In this document: positions 34,184 through 42,498 of the stretch, one piece after another
Position numbering within the stretch: the first letter of the stretch is position 1
Layout: each line of letters begins with the position of its first letter
Assembly (NCBI GenBank): GCA_047975765.1
Contig: JBKEEF010000018.1
Location: 1 to 58,318, forward strand
DNA from: JAQWBS01 sp047975765
GTDB lineage: Bacteria; Pseudomonadota; Alphaproteobacteria; RF32; CAG-239
Reading direction: 5' to 3'
Length of the DNA: 58,318 bases
The notes under the pieces: generated by a model
The model's input: only the letters and a program-made list of their open reading frames with translations
Databases searched by the model: none
Told to the model about the DNA's origin: nothing
Position numbers and translations under genes: made by a program

Positions 34184-35395
34184 TCATTCCTTTTTTTCAA
34201 AAATACTCATAAAAAATCCGTCACAGTCTGTTTGATAAGGAGAAAGGCGAAGCATAAACTCATCTTTTGCAAGATATGGATGTTTAATTTTATTTTCAAA
34301 TATATTTTTAATATTCAATAAACTAACCATATTATTTTCATTTAAAAAGTTAAGTATTATAGATTCATTTTCATCTTTCAAAACTGAACATGTTATATAT
34401 ATTATCTTGCCACCAACTTTTGTATGAGCATAGGCTGTTTTAAGCAAATTAAGTTGAATTTTATTCAGTTCTTCTAATTTATCTTTGGTTAAGCGAAACT
34501 TTGCATCTGGACTTCTTCTCCATGTTCCTGTACCAGAGCAAGGCGCATCAATGATGAAGATATCATAATCTTCATCAGTAATTTCTCGGCAAATTTCAAT
34601 GTTTTGAACACCTAATCTTTCAATTCTTGGTTTAATTTGCTCAAGTCTGTGCCAATCAATATCATGAACCTGAATTTTTCCTTTATTTTTCAAAAGAAAA
34701 GAAAGTGTTAGAGCTTTTCCACCAGCACCAGAACAATAATCAACAATCTTATCACTCTCTTTAACATCACATAGTAAGGAAACGATTTGAGAAGCTTCAT
34801 CTTGAACATCAATTTTACCTTCTTTATAGGCAATACAATTTGGCAAGCTGATGCGGTTTTCAGAACGAATTCCAATAGGAGAGTATGGTGTTTTAATAAA
34901 ATCATAGCCCTCACCTTTAAGCTCAGCAATCACAATATCACGATTTGAAGCATTAATTCTAAAATCTGCTGAGGCAGTGGAATTCAAAGCTCTCAATAAT
35001 TTATCATCTTTAATTTTGTCATAGAGCCAGAGTGGCGTTTCAAGTTCAACATAAGCAGGATAAGGATTTTCATTTATCTCTTTGAGCTTTTTTTCTTCTT
35101 GAACAGTTAAAGAATCTAAACCATATTGGCTATCGTCAAAAATTTCAGATAAATTTTCGTCTTTGACGAAACAAAGTAAAATATCTCGTGGATGTTTAGA
35201 ATTAATATCAAAACTAAGTTTTAAACGATTACGAATGATTTTCCATACTGTTTCCGTAATAAAACGTCTATCTTTAGAACCAATATATTTTCTTGCACGA
35301 AGATAATCATTTAAAATATTGTCAGCTGGTTTTTTGTCTTTGAAAATTTCTTCTAAAAGCTCTAAAACAGCTTTATATCTAGCACTCACCTGCAT
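34184..35395 (-). CDS. RsmB/NOP-family rRNA cytosine methyltransferase
   Basis: A 403-residue SAM-dependent RNA m5C methyltransferase. The N-terminal NusB-like helical region (1 to about 130) includes LEEIFKDKKPADNILNDYL. The catalytic domain has motif I VDYCSGAGGKALTLS, motif IV DAPCSGTGTWRRSPD and the second catalytic Cys in YITCSVLKDEN. Both cysteines of the family are present. The family modifies 16S rRNA (RsmB or RsmF type); which site cannot be decided. It begins 3 bases after a small membrane protein gene. Confidence 0.9.
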   Translation of the reverse strand: MQVSARYKAVLELLEEIFKDKKPADNILNDYLRARKYIGSKDRRFITETVWKIIRNRLKLSFDINSKHPRDILLCFVKDENLSEIFDDSQYGLDSLTVQEEKKLKEINENPYPAYVELETPLWLYDKIKDDKLLRALNSTASADFRINASNRDIVIAELKGEGYDFIKTPYSPIGIRSENRISLPNCIAYKEGKIDVQDEASQIVSLLCDVKESDKIVDYCSGAGGKALTLSFLLKNKGKIQVHDIDWHRLEQIKPRIERLGVQNIEICREITDEDYDIFIIDAPCSGTGTWRRSPDAKFRLTKDKLEELNKIQLNLLKTAYAHTKVGGKIIYITCSVLKDENESIILNFLNENNMVSLLNIKNIFENKIKHPYLAKDEFMLRLSPYQTDCDGFFMSIFEKKE

Positions 35396-35398
35396 ATT

Positions 35399-35632
35399 TT
35401 ATTTCTTTTTGAATAGATTTTTAATAAAATGAAGTAAAACCAACAAGGCAACAATAACCCCTCCTGCAATAATCACTTCAGTTGGATAAATTCCATAAAG
35501 AACATACATAATGCCAATAACGGCACACAAAATAAGCAATTTGACTATGATTGAAATAGATTTCAAAATCAAAAAGACCAAAACAATGCCTAAAACAATC
35601 AGTCCAACAATATGTAAAGGATTTTCTAGCAT
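35399..35632 (-). CDS. Small three-helix membrane protein
   Basis: A 77-residue protein from the ATG at 35632 (MLENPLHIVGLIVLG). It is almost entirely hydrophobic, with three predicted membrane segments (about 8-27, 28-47, 50-68) and a basic C-terminus (KNLFKKK). AGAGGA about 9 bases before this ATG favours it over the longer frame from 35695. It probably forms an operon with the rsmB-like gene. I recognise no family. Confidence 0.65.
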   Translation of the reverse strand: MLENPLHIVGLIVLGIVLVFLILKSISIIVKLLILCAVIGIMYVLYGIYPTEVIIAGGVIVALLVLLHFIKNLFKKK

Positions 35633-35693
35633 GATACTCTTTCCTCTTTCTATAAAACTTATCTCACTATAAAGTAACAATTTGAATAGTTCC

Positions 35694-35728
35694 ATAAAAA
35701 AAGAACTCTATTCAGAGTTCTTTTTTTA
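35694..35728 (-). terminator. Terminator after the large autotransporter
   Basis: On the minus strand AAAAAAAGAACTCT pairs with AGAGTTCTTTTTTT across GAAT. It lies just after the restored autotransporter stop at 35738. Confidence 0.9.
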
Positions 35729-35737
35729 ACTATATCC

Positions 35738-35892
35738 TTACCAATTATATCTGAGACCGATGTTAGTAGAGATAGCCTTAACGACAGAGCCTTTTTCATA
35801 CATAACATCACTATAGAAGTTCCAATTGTCGTCAATCTTCGCATTTAAACCCCCGCCAACTTCTACACTAAATCCACTAATATCACTTTTAT
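35738..35892 (-). pseudogene. Out-of-frame C-terminus of the large autotransporter barrel
   Basis: In the frame next to the one used by the 35863-39774 gene, the minus strand reads on from about 35892 as KSDISGFSVEVGGG and ends IGLRYNW at a TAA (35738-35740). Alternating beta-strand residues and the terminal aromatic Trp are exactly what an autotransporter barrel should end with. The upstream frame stops early with a non-barrel tail (IKVILVDLV). One extra A in the A-run at 35887-35890 would join them into a protein of about 1345 residues. Confidence 0.85.
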
Positions 35893-38800
35893 TTCTATAA
35901 ATGGTTCAACAACAGAGCCATTATCTAAATGTTTTTCATAACCAAAGGATGAACCAACTCGAAGTGTCTTACTTTCTGTTCTACCATAATGAACATTCAT
36001 ATCATTGCTTGTTGTAAACCCTTTTGCCTTTGCACTTGCATATTGGAACTCTGCCTTTGGTTCAAGGATATATTTCTCGCTTCCACTCAGCTTATACTCA
36101 TATCTCTTACCACCTTCAATGCTCGCTGTAATAAAGTCTCTATTAGGTTTATAGCTAATAACTTGACCACCTGCTGTTTCATTTGCTGCCTTCATATCGG
36201 ACCAGAAGTATCTCATTGTCGCATCCGCAAACCAACCCTTATCATTTAACCATGTTCCGTAGATACCAACACTTGGGGTCTTCGCGTGACCATTTCCATG
36301 ACGTCCATTCTTTTGAGTGATTTTGATATTATCTGTATAAAGATAACCAGCCATTCCCCCAATATATGCCTTGTTTTCACAAGTAGAATATATTTGATAG
36401 TCATATCCTGCTTCTAAACCATATAAGTTCATCTTCGCATCTATCTTTTCATTAACGTCTAAATGCTTAGCATATGTTCTTACCCATGCCCCACTTGAAA
36501 CATATGGCGAATTCTCGCGCAAATCTCCCAGACGCTTACGTAGCTCATTCATACCTGTTTTGATGATATTTAAATGAAGTGCAGGAAATTGAGAAATTGT
36601 TTTTGCTGTATCTGTCATTACGCCATTAGACTGCAATACAATGTTATTGTTCCCGTCCATACCTAACTGATCATATTCATAAAAGCCACTGTCAACGATG
36701 TTCGCTAATGTAAAATCTGTGTCGCTTAATATTGTAGTCGCGTTTTCTTGATTAATCACAATCGCATCCGCCGAACCTCCGTCTCCGCCCGCTGATGTTA
36801 GGTGAAGCGTATTCGTCCCAGAACTTGTTGCACTATCTTCAATCGTCAACAAGTCTCCTTGACTAGAACTGTTGCCAAAGTATATCGACATATATAAATC
36901 ATTAATCCCACTCAACACTAAATTACTAATATTGCTTCGTCCAATAGAACGCCAGATTGTGTTGTCTAAACTGACGTTGGAAGAAGCTCCTGTGGTTGTA
37001 GATGTGATAATTTGATTCATAATTGACGAGTTTGTTACATTTAATGTCGCAGCGTTTCTGTTTGCATTTAATAATAAACTATCATCAGAGATATTTATTT
37101 TTGTGTTATCCAATGAAACAACTCCATTGTCCACGATTTGGAATATATTATTATTTGATGCATAAACATCCATGTTAGAAATATTTAAATTACCAATCAC
37201 AGCCATTCCATTTCCTTCTAAATTATTATTCAAAAATAAAGAATTTTTAGAAGTATTACCTGTGATATTTATACTAGAACCAGCATTCGCAAAAACACCA
37301 TATGTTTTGTTATTGTTTAATGTAATATTTGCATTAGTAATATTAATTATATTATTTCCTAAACCTGCTGCTATTCCAGTAGATTTATTGTTATTTATAT
37401 TTAGATTAATATCCTTAGCTTGACCACTAATATTGACTTCTGAACCATATTGAGTAAGGATTCCATATGCTCCATTTCCATTTATTTGCATATCCATATC
37501 GGTGAAACTAATTTTAGAACCCGCCCCTGATGTCCTGATTCCACTACCTTCAAAATTTTCATTTGCATCATTGTTATTTGCAGTTACATAATTATTTCCA
37601 CCAGATGTTCCTTTGACATCAATTGCTCCACCGTTTTCTGCAAATATGCCATGTAATCCATTTCCATTTGCCTGAATATTCATATTTTCAATGTTAATTT
37701 CTGAACCCGTATCTGTTGAGTAAATGCCGACACCATCTGTTCCTGCTACATTTTTATTATCATTTGCCTGAAGGATATTTGTGCCATTTGAAATACCTTT
37801 GATATTAGTTATAGCTCCATTTGTAGCCGCAACGCCATAAAGACCATTACTATTAGTCTGAATACTCATATCTTCAATAGTAATTTTACTTCCAGCATCC
37901 TTTGCATATATACCTGAATCCGAATTATTGTTTGCTTGAACAACATTTGTACCAGAAGTAATACCATTCATATTTAAAGTTCCAGCCTCGTTCACATAGA
38001 TACCATAAATACCATTACCGTTAGCTTGAATATTCATATTCTTAATATTCATCTCAGAACTAGCACCATCTCTGACCCTTATACCAACTCCTCCGAGCCC
38101 CATACTGTTTTTATTTTTATTTGCAATTAGAACATTAGAACCATTGCTATTTCCTTCAATATTAACAACTGAATTTGTTGATGCTGCTATACCAATAGAT
38201 CCATTTTCTGAAACATCAATATTCATTCCTTCAATATCAAATAATGTACCTAATCCAGTTACAAAAATACCATGCCCATCAGCAGCAGTATCTGAGTTAT
38301 TTTTTGCAAATAAATAATTTGTACCATTTCCTATAATTGATACGATTGATTGGTCTGTAATTCGCATACCATCAAGAAGATTATCATTTGTTTCTATATT
38401 CATATCTTCTATTGTCATTTTAGTACCAGAATCTTTTGTATAAACACCTGCAATCGTATTATTATTTGCTTGAAACAAATTAGTGCCATTTCCTTTGATT
38501 TCTGATGTCGCCTGAGTATTAACTAAAAAGCCACTTCCATTACCATTTGTTTGGATATCCATATTTTTGATATTCAATTCTGAATTATGAGAATTAGAAA
38601 TTCCTCTTGCACCAGATAATACATTATTATTTGAGATAACTTTTTGAGTTCCGCTACCCTCAATATTGATAATAGAATCATTATCTGCATAAATTCCTAT
38701 TGAGCTTGTATTATTTGTTTGAACATTCATATTTTTTATTGTTAATACACTAGCTGTCACCGTATTTGACGCAGATTGAATTCCTCTTCCGCCACTATAA

Positions 38801-39774
38801 TTATCTGTTGTACCATTATCATCTGCGAGTATCCACAAATCATCATTTGTCGTATTCTCAATTAAAATATTTCCACCATTTAAAGCCTGAACACCATATG
38901 CTCCATTATTTCTAACATCAACATTCATATCGGTAATGGTCAAAGATGCACCTGATCCTGCTTGTAGTCCTGTTCCCAGATTTAGACTGGTACCATTATT
39001 TGTAGAAATAAGGCTTGTTGTTCCATTTCCCTTAATCTCAATTGTGGCAGTATCAATTACATTGATACCATGTTGAATATTTCCTTTTGTTTCAACATCC
39101 ATATTTTCTATAGTAATTTTTGTATCTGCATCTTTGGCGTATATTCCTGAAACAGCGTTTTGATTGGCAACTAATTTATTTGTCTTGTTTGTTGAGCTTA
39201 TGATATGGGTTGTTCCAGACGCATCAGCAAAAACACCATGTCTGATATTGTTATTTGCCTCAACATCCATATTTTGAATAGTCAAAAATCCATCACTATT
39301 TGTGCTATTTAAACCAACAGTTCCATTTCCATTTGCCTGGAACCAATTCGAACCATCTGACTTTCCTGTTATATTTGCATTTCCATGGCTCACAGAGATA
39401 CCTGTATATGTAGTTGTATCGTTAGCCTTAATATTAAAATCATTAATATTGAGAGTTGAATTTTGATCAACAAAAAAGCCAGTATTCGTATTTCCAGAAA
39501 GATCTAATAGGTTAGAACCATTTCCATTTAAGGTTAGTTCAACACCATTTTTTGTGGAGATTCCTCCTTCAGTATTTCCTGATGAGGTAATATCATAATC
39601 TGAGTCGATAATAGCATCTGTTGTTCCCGAATATATACCACTTCCTGCATTATTCTTATATTCTGTATCACTAGCAAGAGTAACATCACCAGATACAACT
39701 AACTGATCAGCATTTACTGTTCCAATCATTGCAATGGAAAAAACGGATGATAAAAGAAGAGTTCTGAATTTCAT
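35863..39774 (-). CDS. Giant autotransporter with repeat passenger; barrel frameshifted
   Basis: 1303 residues as read. Signal peptide MKFRTLLLSSVFSIAMIGTVNA. The passenger (about 25-1050) is a long series of imperfect repeats of about 50-60 residues. Each has a motif like IENMNIQANGNG, then GIYA/GIF, then G(T/S)NxxxANNN, consistent with a right-handed beta-helix. The C-terminal type Va barrel starts around residue 1090 with GAWVRTYAKHLDVNEK and LYGLEAGYDYQI. It breaks after VVEPFIE because of a frameshift, losing the last two or three strands and the terminal aromatic residue. TAGGA precedes the ATG. Without the end of the barrel the product should not insert in the outer membrane. It could be a pseudogene, phase-variable, or a base-call error. 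Confidence 0.85.
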   Translation of the reverse strand: MKFRTLLLSSVFSIAMIGTVNADQLVVSGDVTLASDTEYKNNAGSGIYSGTTDAIIDSDYDITSSGNTEGGISTKNGVELTLNGNGSNLLDLSGNTNTGFFVDQNSTLNINDFNIKANDTTTYTGISVSHGNANITGKSDGSNWFQANGNGTVGLNSTNSDGFLTIQNMDVEANNNIRHGVFADASGTTHIISSTNKTNKLVANQNAVSGIYAKDADTKITIENMDVETKGNIQHGINVIDTATIEIKGNGTTSLISTNNGTSLNLGTGLQAGSGASLTITDMNVDVRNNGAYGVQALNGGNILIENTTNDDLWILADDNGTTDNYSGGRGIQSASNTVTASVLTIKNMNVQTNNTSSIGIYADNDSIINIEGSGTQKVISNNNVLSGARGISNSHNSELNIKNMDIQTNGNGSGFLVNTQATSEIKGNGTNLFQANNNTIAGVYTKDSGTKMTIEDMNIETNDNLLDGMRITDQSIVSIIGNGTNYLFAKNNSDTAADGHGIFVTGLGTLFDIEGMNIDVSENGSIGIAASTNSVVNIEGNSNGSNVLIANKNKNSMGLGGVGIRVRDGASSEMNIKNMNIQANGNGIYGIYVNEAGTLNMNGITSGTNVVQANNNSDSGIYAKDAGSKITIEDMSIQTNSNGLYGVAATNGAITNIKGISNGTNILQANDNKNVAGTDGVGIYSTDTGSEINIENMNIQANGNGLHGIFAENGGAIDVKGTSGGNNYVTANNNDANENFEGSGIRTSGAGSKISFTDMDMQINGNGAYGILTQYGSEVNISGQAKDINLNINNNKSTGIAAGLGNNIINITNANITLNNNKTYGVFANAGSSINITGNTSKNSLFLNNNLEGNGMAVIGNLNISNMDVYASNNNIFQIVDNGVVSLDNTKINISDDSLLLNANRNAATLNVTNSSIMNQIITSTTTGASSNVSLDNTIWRSIGRSNISNLVLSGINDLYMSIYFGNSSSQGDLLTIEDSATSSGTNTLHLTSAGGDGGSADAIVINQENATTILSDTDFTLANIVDSGFYEYDQLGMDGNNNIVLQSNGVMTDTAKTISQFPALHLNIIKTGMNELRKRLGDLRENSPYVSSGAWVRTYAKHLDVNEKIDAKMNLYGLEAGYDYQIYSTCENKAYIGGMAGYLYTDNIKITQKNGRHGNGHAKTPSVGIYGTWLNDKGWFADATMRYFWSDMKAANETAGGQVISYKPNRDFITASIEGGKRYEYKLSGSEKYILEPKAEFQYASAKAKGFTTSNDMNVHYGRTESKTLRVGSSFGYEKHLDNGSVVEPFIEIKVILVDLV

Positions 39775-39910
39775 AATATATTCCTATATGTAATCAACAT
39801 TTATAATTACATATAATCTACATTATATATACTTAAAGGGTAAACCCTTACAATAGTTAAGGATTAACAAACCGTTAAAGCCTTATGTTTATTATGATTT
39901 AGATATAAAA

Positions 39911-41209
39911 TTATGAAGATAACTTGCTTTCAAGTTTTGAAAATTCTTGTTGAGAAATTTTAAATGTTAAGTGCATATATTCATCTTTGTTTTCTACATC
40001 TAAAACATCTGCATTTTGATATATCCATGAAATGAGTTTTCCATCAGATACACTAATTTTAAGTTTTTTGACAAGATGTTTAGATGAAAGAGTCTTTTCA
40101 ACAAGTTCTAAAAGCCTTTCAAGACCTTCTCCTGTGTGAGCAGAAGTTGCAACAAAGCTATCAGAATTTTGGCAAAAATTTTGCTGATATTTTTTTTCTT
40201 CTTCTGAAAGCATATCAATCTTATTCAAAACTTCTAAATATTTCTCATCACTTTCAATATCTTTCAGACCTAAGTTTGCTAAAACAGAAAGCACATCCTT
40301 CTTTTGAGCAGCCGTGTCAATATTTGCAATATCTCTAACATGAACAACGACATCAGCTTCTAAAACTTCTTCTAAAGTCGCACGAAAAGACATAACAAGT
40401 TCGTGTGGTAAATCTGAAATAAAGCCCACTGTATCAGAAAGGATAATTTCACGACCACTAGGAAGGCTAATTTTTCTCATGGTTGGATCAAGTGTTGCAA
40501 AAAGCAAATCTTGTGCAAAAACATTAGCATTAGACAATGCATTGAATATGGAAGATTTTCCAGCATTTGTATATCCCACAAGAGCTACAATTGGATATGG
40601 AACCTTGCGTCTGGCCCCACGATGAAGTTCTCTTGTCTTTTTTACTTTTTCCAATTCTTTTTTGATTTTGACAATCTTATCGTCAATCAATCTTCTATCA
40701 AGTTCAATTTGTGTTTCACCAGGTCCGCCCAAGAACCCTGCTCCACCTCTTTGTCGTTCCAAATGCGTCCAACTTCTGACCAGACGGCTTCGTTGATAAG
40801 TCAAGTGTGCAAGTTCAACTTGCAAAACACCTTCTCTAGTGTTTGCTCTTTCACCAAAAATTTCCAAAATCAAAGCCGTTCTATCAATAACTTTAATCTT
40901 GAGAGATTTTTCTAAATTTCTTTGTTGAATAGGTGTGATTGTGGCATCGACAATAAGAAGTTCTGCCTCATTTTCCTCAATAATTTGTAAGAATTTTTCA
41001 ATAAATCCGCTTGAAAAATATGTTGCAGGTTTAATTTGTTTCAAATTGACAATTTCACTGTAAACGACATCAAGATTGATTGCCAAAGCAAGCCCATGTG
41101 CTTCTTCAAGCCTAGCTTCTGGAGAAAGTTTAATTTCTGAATGATAAACATTAGGAAAGACGACAATCGCCTTGCTTTTTTTGTTTGAATTTAATTCAAT
41201 CAGCCCCAA
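39911..41209 (-). CDS. hflX: GTPase HflX
   Basis: A 432-residue ribosome-associated GTPase that splits stalled ribosomes. The N-terminal HflX domain includes ATYFSSGFIEKF and LLIVDATITPIQQRNLEK, then ERQRGGAGFLGGPGETQIELDRR. The G domain has G1 VGYTNAGKSSIFNAL, G3 DTVGFISDLPHELV and G4 NKID. Length is normal. The start is TTG at 41209, 4 bases after the hfq stop, with no ATG in the first part of the frame. The hfq-hflX pair is conserved across proteobacteria. Confidence 0.96.
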   Translation of the reverse strand: MGLIELNSNKKSKAIVVFPNVYHSEIKLSPEARLEEAHGLALAINLDVVYSEIVNLKQIKPATYFSSGFIEKFLQIIEENEAELLIVDATITPIQQRNLEKSLKIKVIDRTALILEIFGERANTREGVLQVELAHLTYQRSRLVRSWTHLERQRGGAGFLGGPGETQIELDRRLIDDKIVKIKKELEKVKKTRELHRGARRKVPYPIVALVGYTNAGKSSIFNALSNANVFAQDLLFATLDPTMRKISLPSGREIILSDTVGFISDLPHELVMSFRATLEEVLEADVVVHVRDIANIDTAAQKKDVLSVLANLGLKDIESDEKYLEVLNKIDMLSEEEKKYQQNFCQNSDSFVATSAHTGEGLERLLELVEKTLSSKHLVKKLKISVSDGKLISWIYQNADVLDVENKDEYMHLTFKISQQEFSKLESKLSS

Positions 41210-41213
41210 ATTT

Positions 41214-41429
41214 TTACTCTTGAATCTCTACCATTATACTTGGCATAATTGTTGAAACTGCATGTTTATAAATAAGCTGTGTATGACCATCACGGCGAAG
41301 CAAAATTGTTTCGTCATCAAAGAAGGTAATCAAACCTTGCAACTTGATGCCATTTACCAAAAAAACTGTTACAGAAACATCATTTTTCTTAATTTCTTCT
41401 AAAAATTCATGTTGAACTTTTCCAGACAT
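41214..41429 (-). CDS. hfq: RNA chaperone Hfq
   Basis: A 71-residue Sm-fold hexamer subunit that pairs small RNAs with mRNAs. Sm1 FLEEIKKNDVSVTVFLVNGIKL and Sm2 YKHAVSTI (the YKHA box) are intact; the C-terminal tail is very short, as in many alphaproteobacteria. Two ATGs are in frame. AAGGA lies 7 bases before the second (41429), but only one base before the first (41435), so I use 41429. It precedes hflX in the usual order. Confidence 0.96.
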   Translation of the reverse strand: MSGKVQHEFLEEIKKNDVSVTVFLVNGIKLQGLITFFDDETILLRRDGHTQLIYKHAVSTIMPSIMVEIQE

Positions 41430-41499
41430 AGTCATTTCCTTTTTTTATTATTGTTTATTTACGACGATTTTAATCTTATTTCTAAATTATGCAAGATTT

Positions 41500-42498
41500 T
41501 TAAAATAAAATATCTTCATCTTCACCACCAGCAACAAATTCAGCAATATTGTCAAAATAATCATTAATTTCTGCAACAGCATCAGCATAATTATCAATGC
41601 GATTATAACGTTCTCTAAAACGTTTTGCATCATAAAGATTTTTGCAATACCAACAAACATATTTTCTGGTAATTGGCAGACCAATCTGATTGTCATAATA
41701 TTCTAAAAGTTCATCTAAGTGTCTCAACAAAACTTTTTTGATTTCTTGAACAGTCGGTTTAGAAAGCTCCTCACCTGTTTCTAAAAACTGATGAATATTT
41801 GGAACCATCCAAGGGTTTCCTAAAGCGGCTCTCCCAACCATCACTGCATCGACTTTCGTATAATCTAGCATCTCTTGAGCTTTTTGTGGAGAATTGACAT
41901 CTCCATTGCCAATAACAGGAATTTTAACACTTTCTTTGACTTCTTTGATAATGTCCCAATCTGCTTTGCCTGAATAAAATTCACTTCTGGTTCTGCCATG
42001 AACCGTGATATAGGCTGCACCGCTGTTTTCACACATCTTAGCAAATTCAACTGCATTTACAGAATTTAAATCCCAACCTTTACGAAATTTTACACTCACG
42101 TTAAGCTTAGATGCTTTAGATATTGCTTCAATAATCTGAGAAGCAAGCATCATATCTTTCATTAAAGCTGAGCCTGTATTATTTGCAGTGATTTTCTTAA
42201 CTGGACATCCCATATTAATATCAATAGAATGCGCTCCTAAATCCTCAATTAGAGGAACAACTTTTGCAAAAAGTTCGGGTTCATTTCCGAGCAACTGAAC
42301 AACAACAGGATAATTTTCACTTCTCACATCTGCAAGACGATAACTTTTTGGATTTTTATAGTGGATAGAATTAATTGCCACCATTTCGGAAACCAACTGT
42401 CCACCCCCAATAGAGGAAACTAATCTTCTCATTGGAAGATCAGTAATTCCTGCCATTGGTGCTAAAAAGACCTTACTTTTGAAACCTAATGCTTGCAT
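41500..42498 (-). CDS. dusB: tRNA-dihydrouridine synthase DusB
   Basis: A 332-residue flavoprotein reducing uridine to dihydrouridine in the tRNA D-loop. Signature parts are VFLAPMAGITDLPMRRL at the N-terminus, INMGCPVKKITANNTGSAL with the catalytic Cys, FRKGWD, and VIGNGDVNSPQKAQE. It is of the NifR3/DusB type. The ATG at 42498 overlaps the TGA stop of the preceding coiled-coil gene (TGATG), indicating coupling. Confidence 0.94.
   Translation of the reverse strand: MQALGFKSKVFLAPMAGITDLPMRRLVSSIGGGQLVSEMVAINSIHYKNPKSYRLADVRSENYPVVVQLLGNEPELFAKVVPLIEDLGAHSIDINMGCPVKKITANNTGSALMKDMMLASQIIEAISKASKLNVSVKFRKGWDLNSVNAVEFAKMCENSGAAYITVHGRTRSEFYSGKADWDIIKEVKESVKIPVIGNGDVNSPQKAQEMLDYTKVDAVMVGRAALGNPWMVPNIHQFLETGEELSKPTVQEIKKVLLRHLDELLEYYDNQIGLPITRKYVCWYCKNLYDAKRFRERYNRIDNYADAVAEINDYFDNIAEFVAGGEDEDILF

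Noticed and set aside
35659..35844. 61-codon open frame just after the large autotransporter
   Set aside because: It uses a third frame and cuts across the terminator. The true continuation of the barrel is in a different frame and ends at 35738.
36600..39600. Possible CRISPR or tandem DNA repeat array
   Set aside because: The repetition is at protein level, diverged, in frame and part of the autotransporter passenger; there are no identical repeats with unique spacers.
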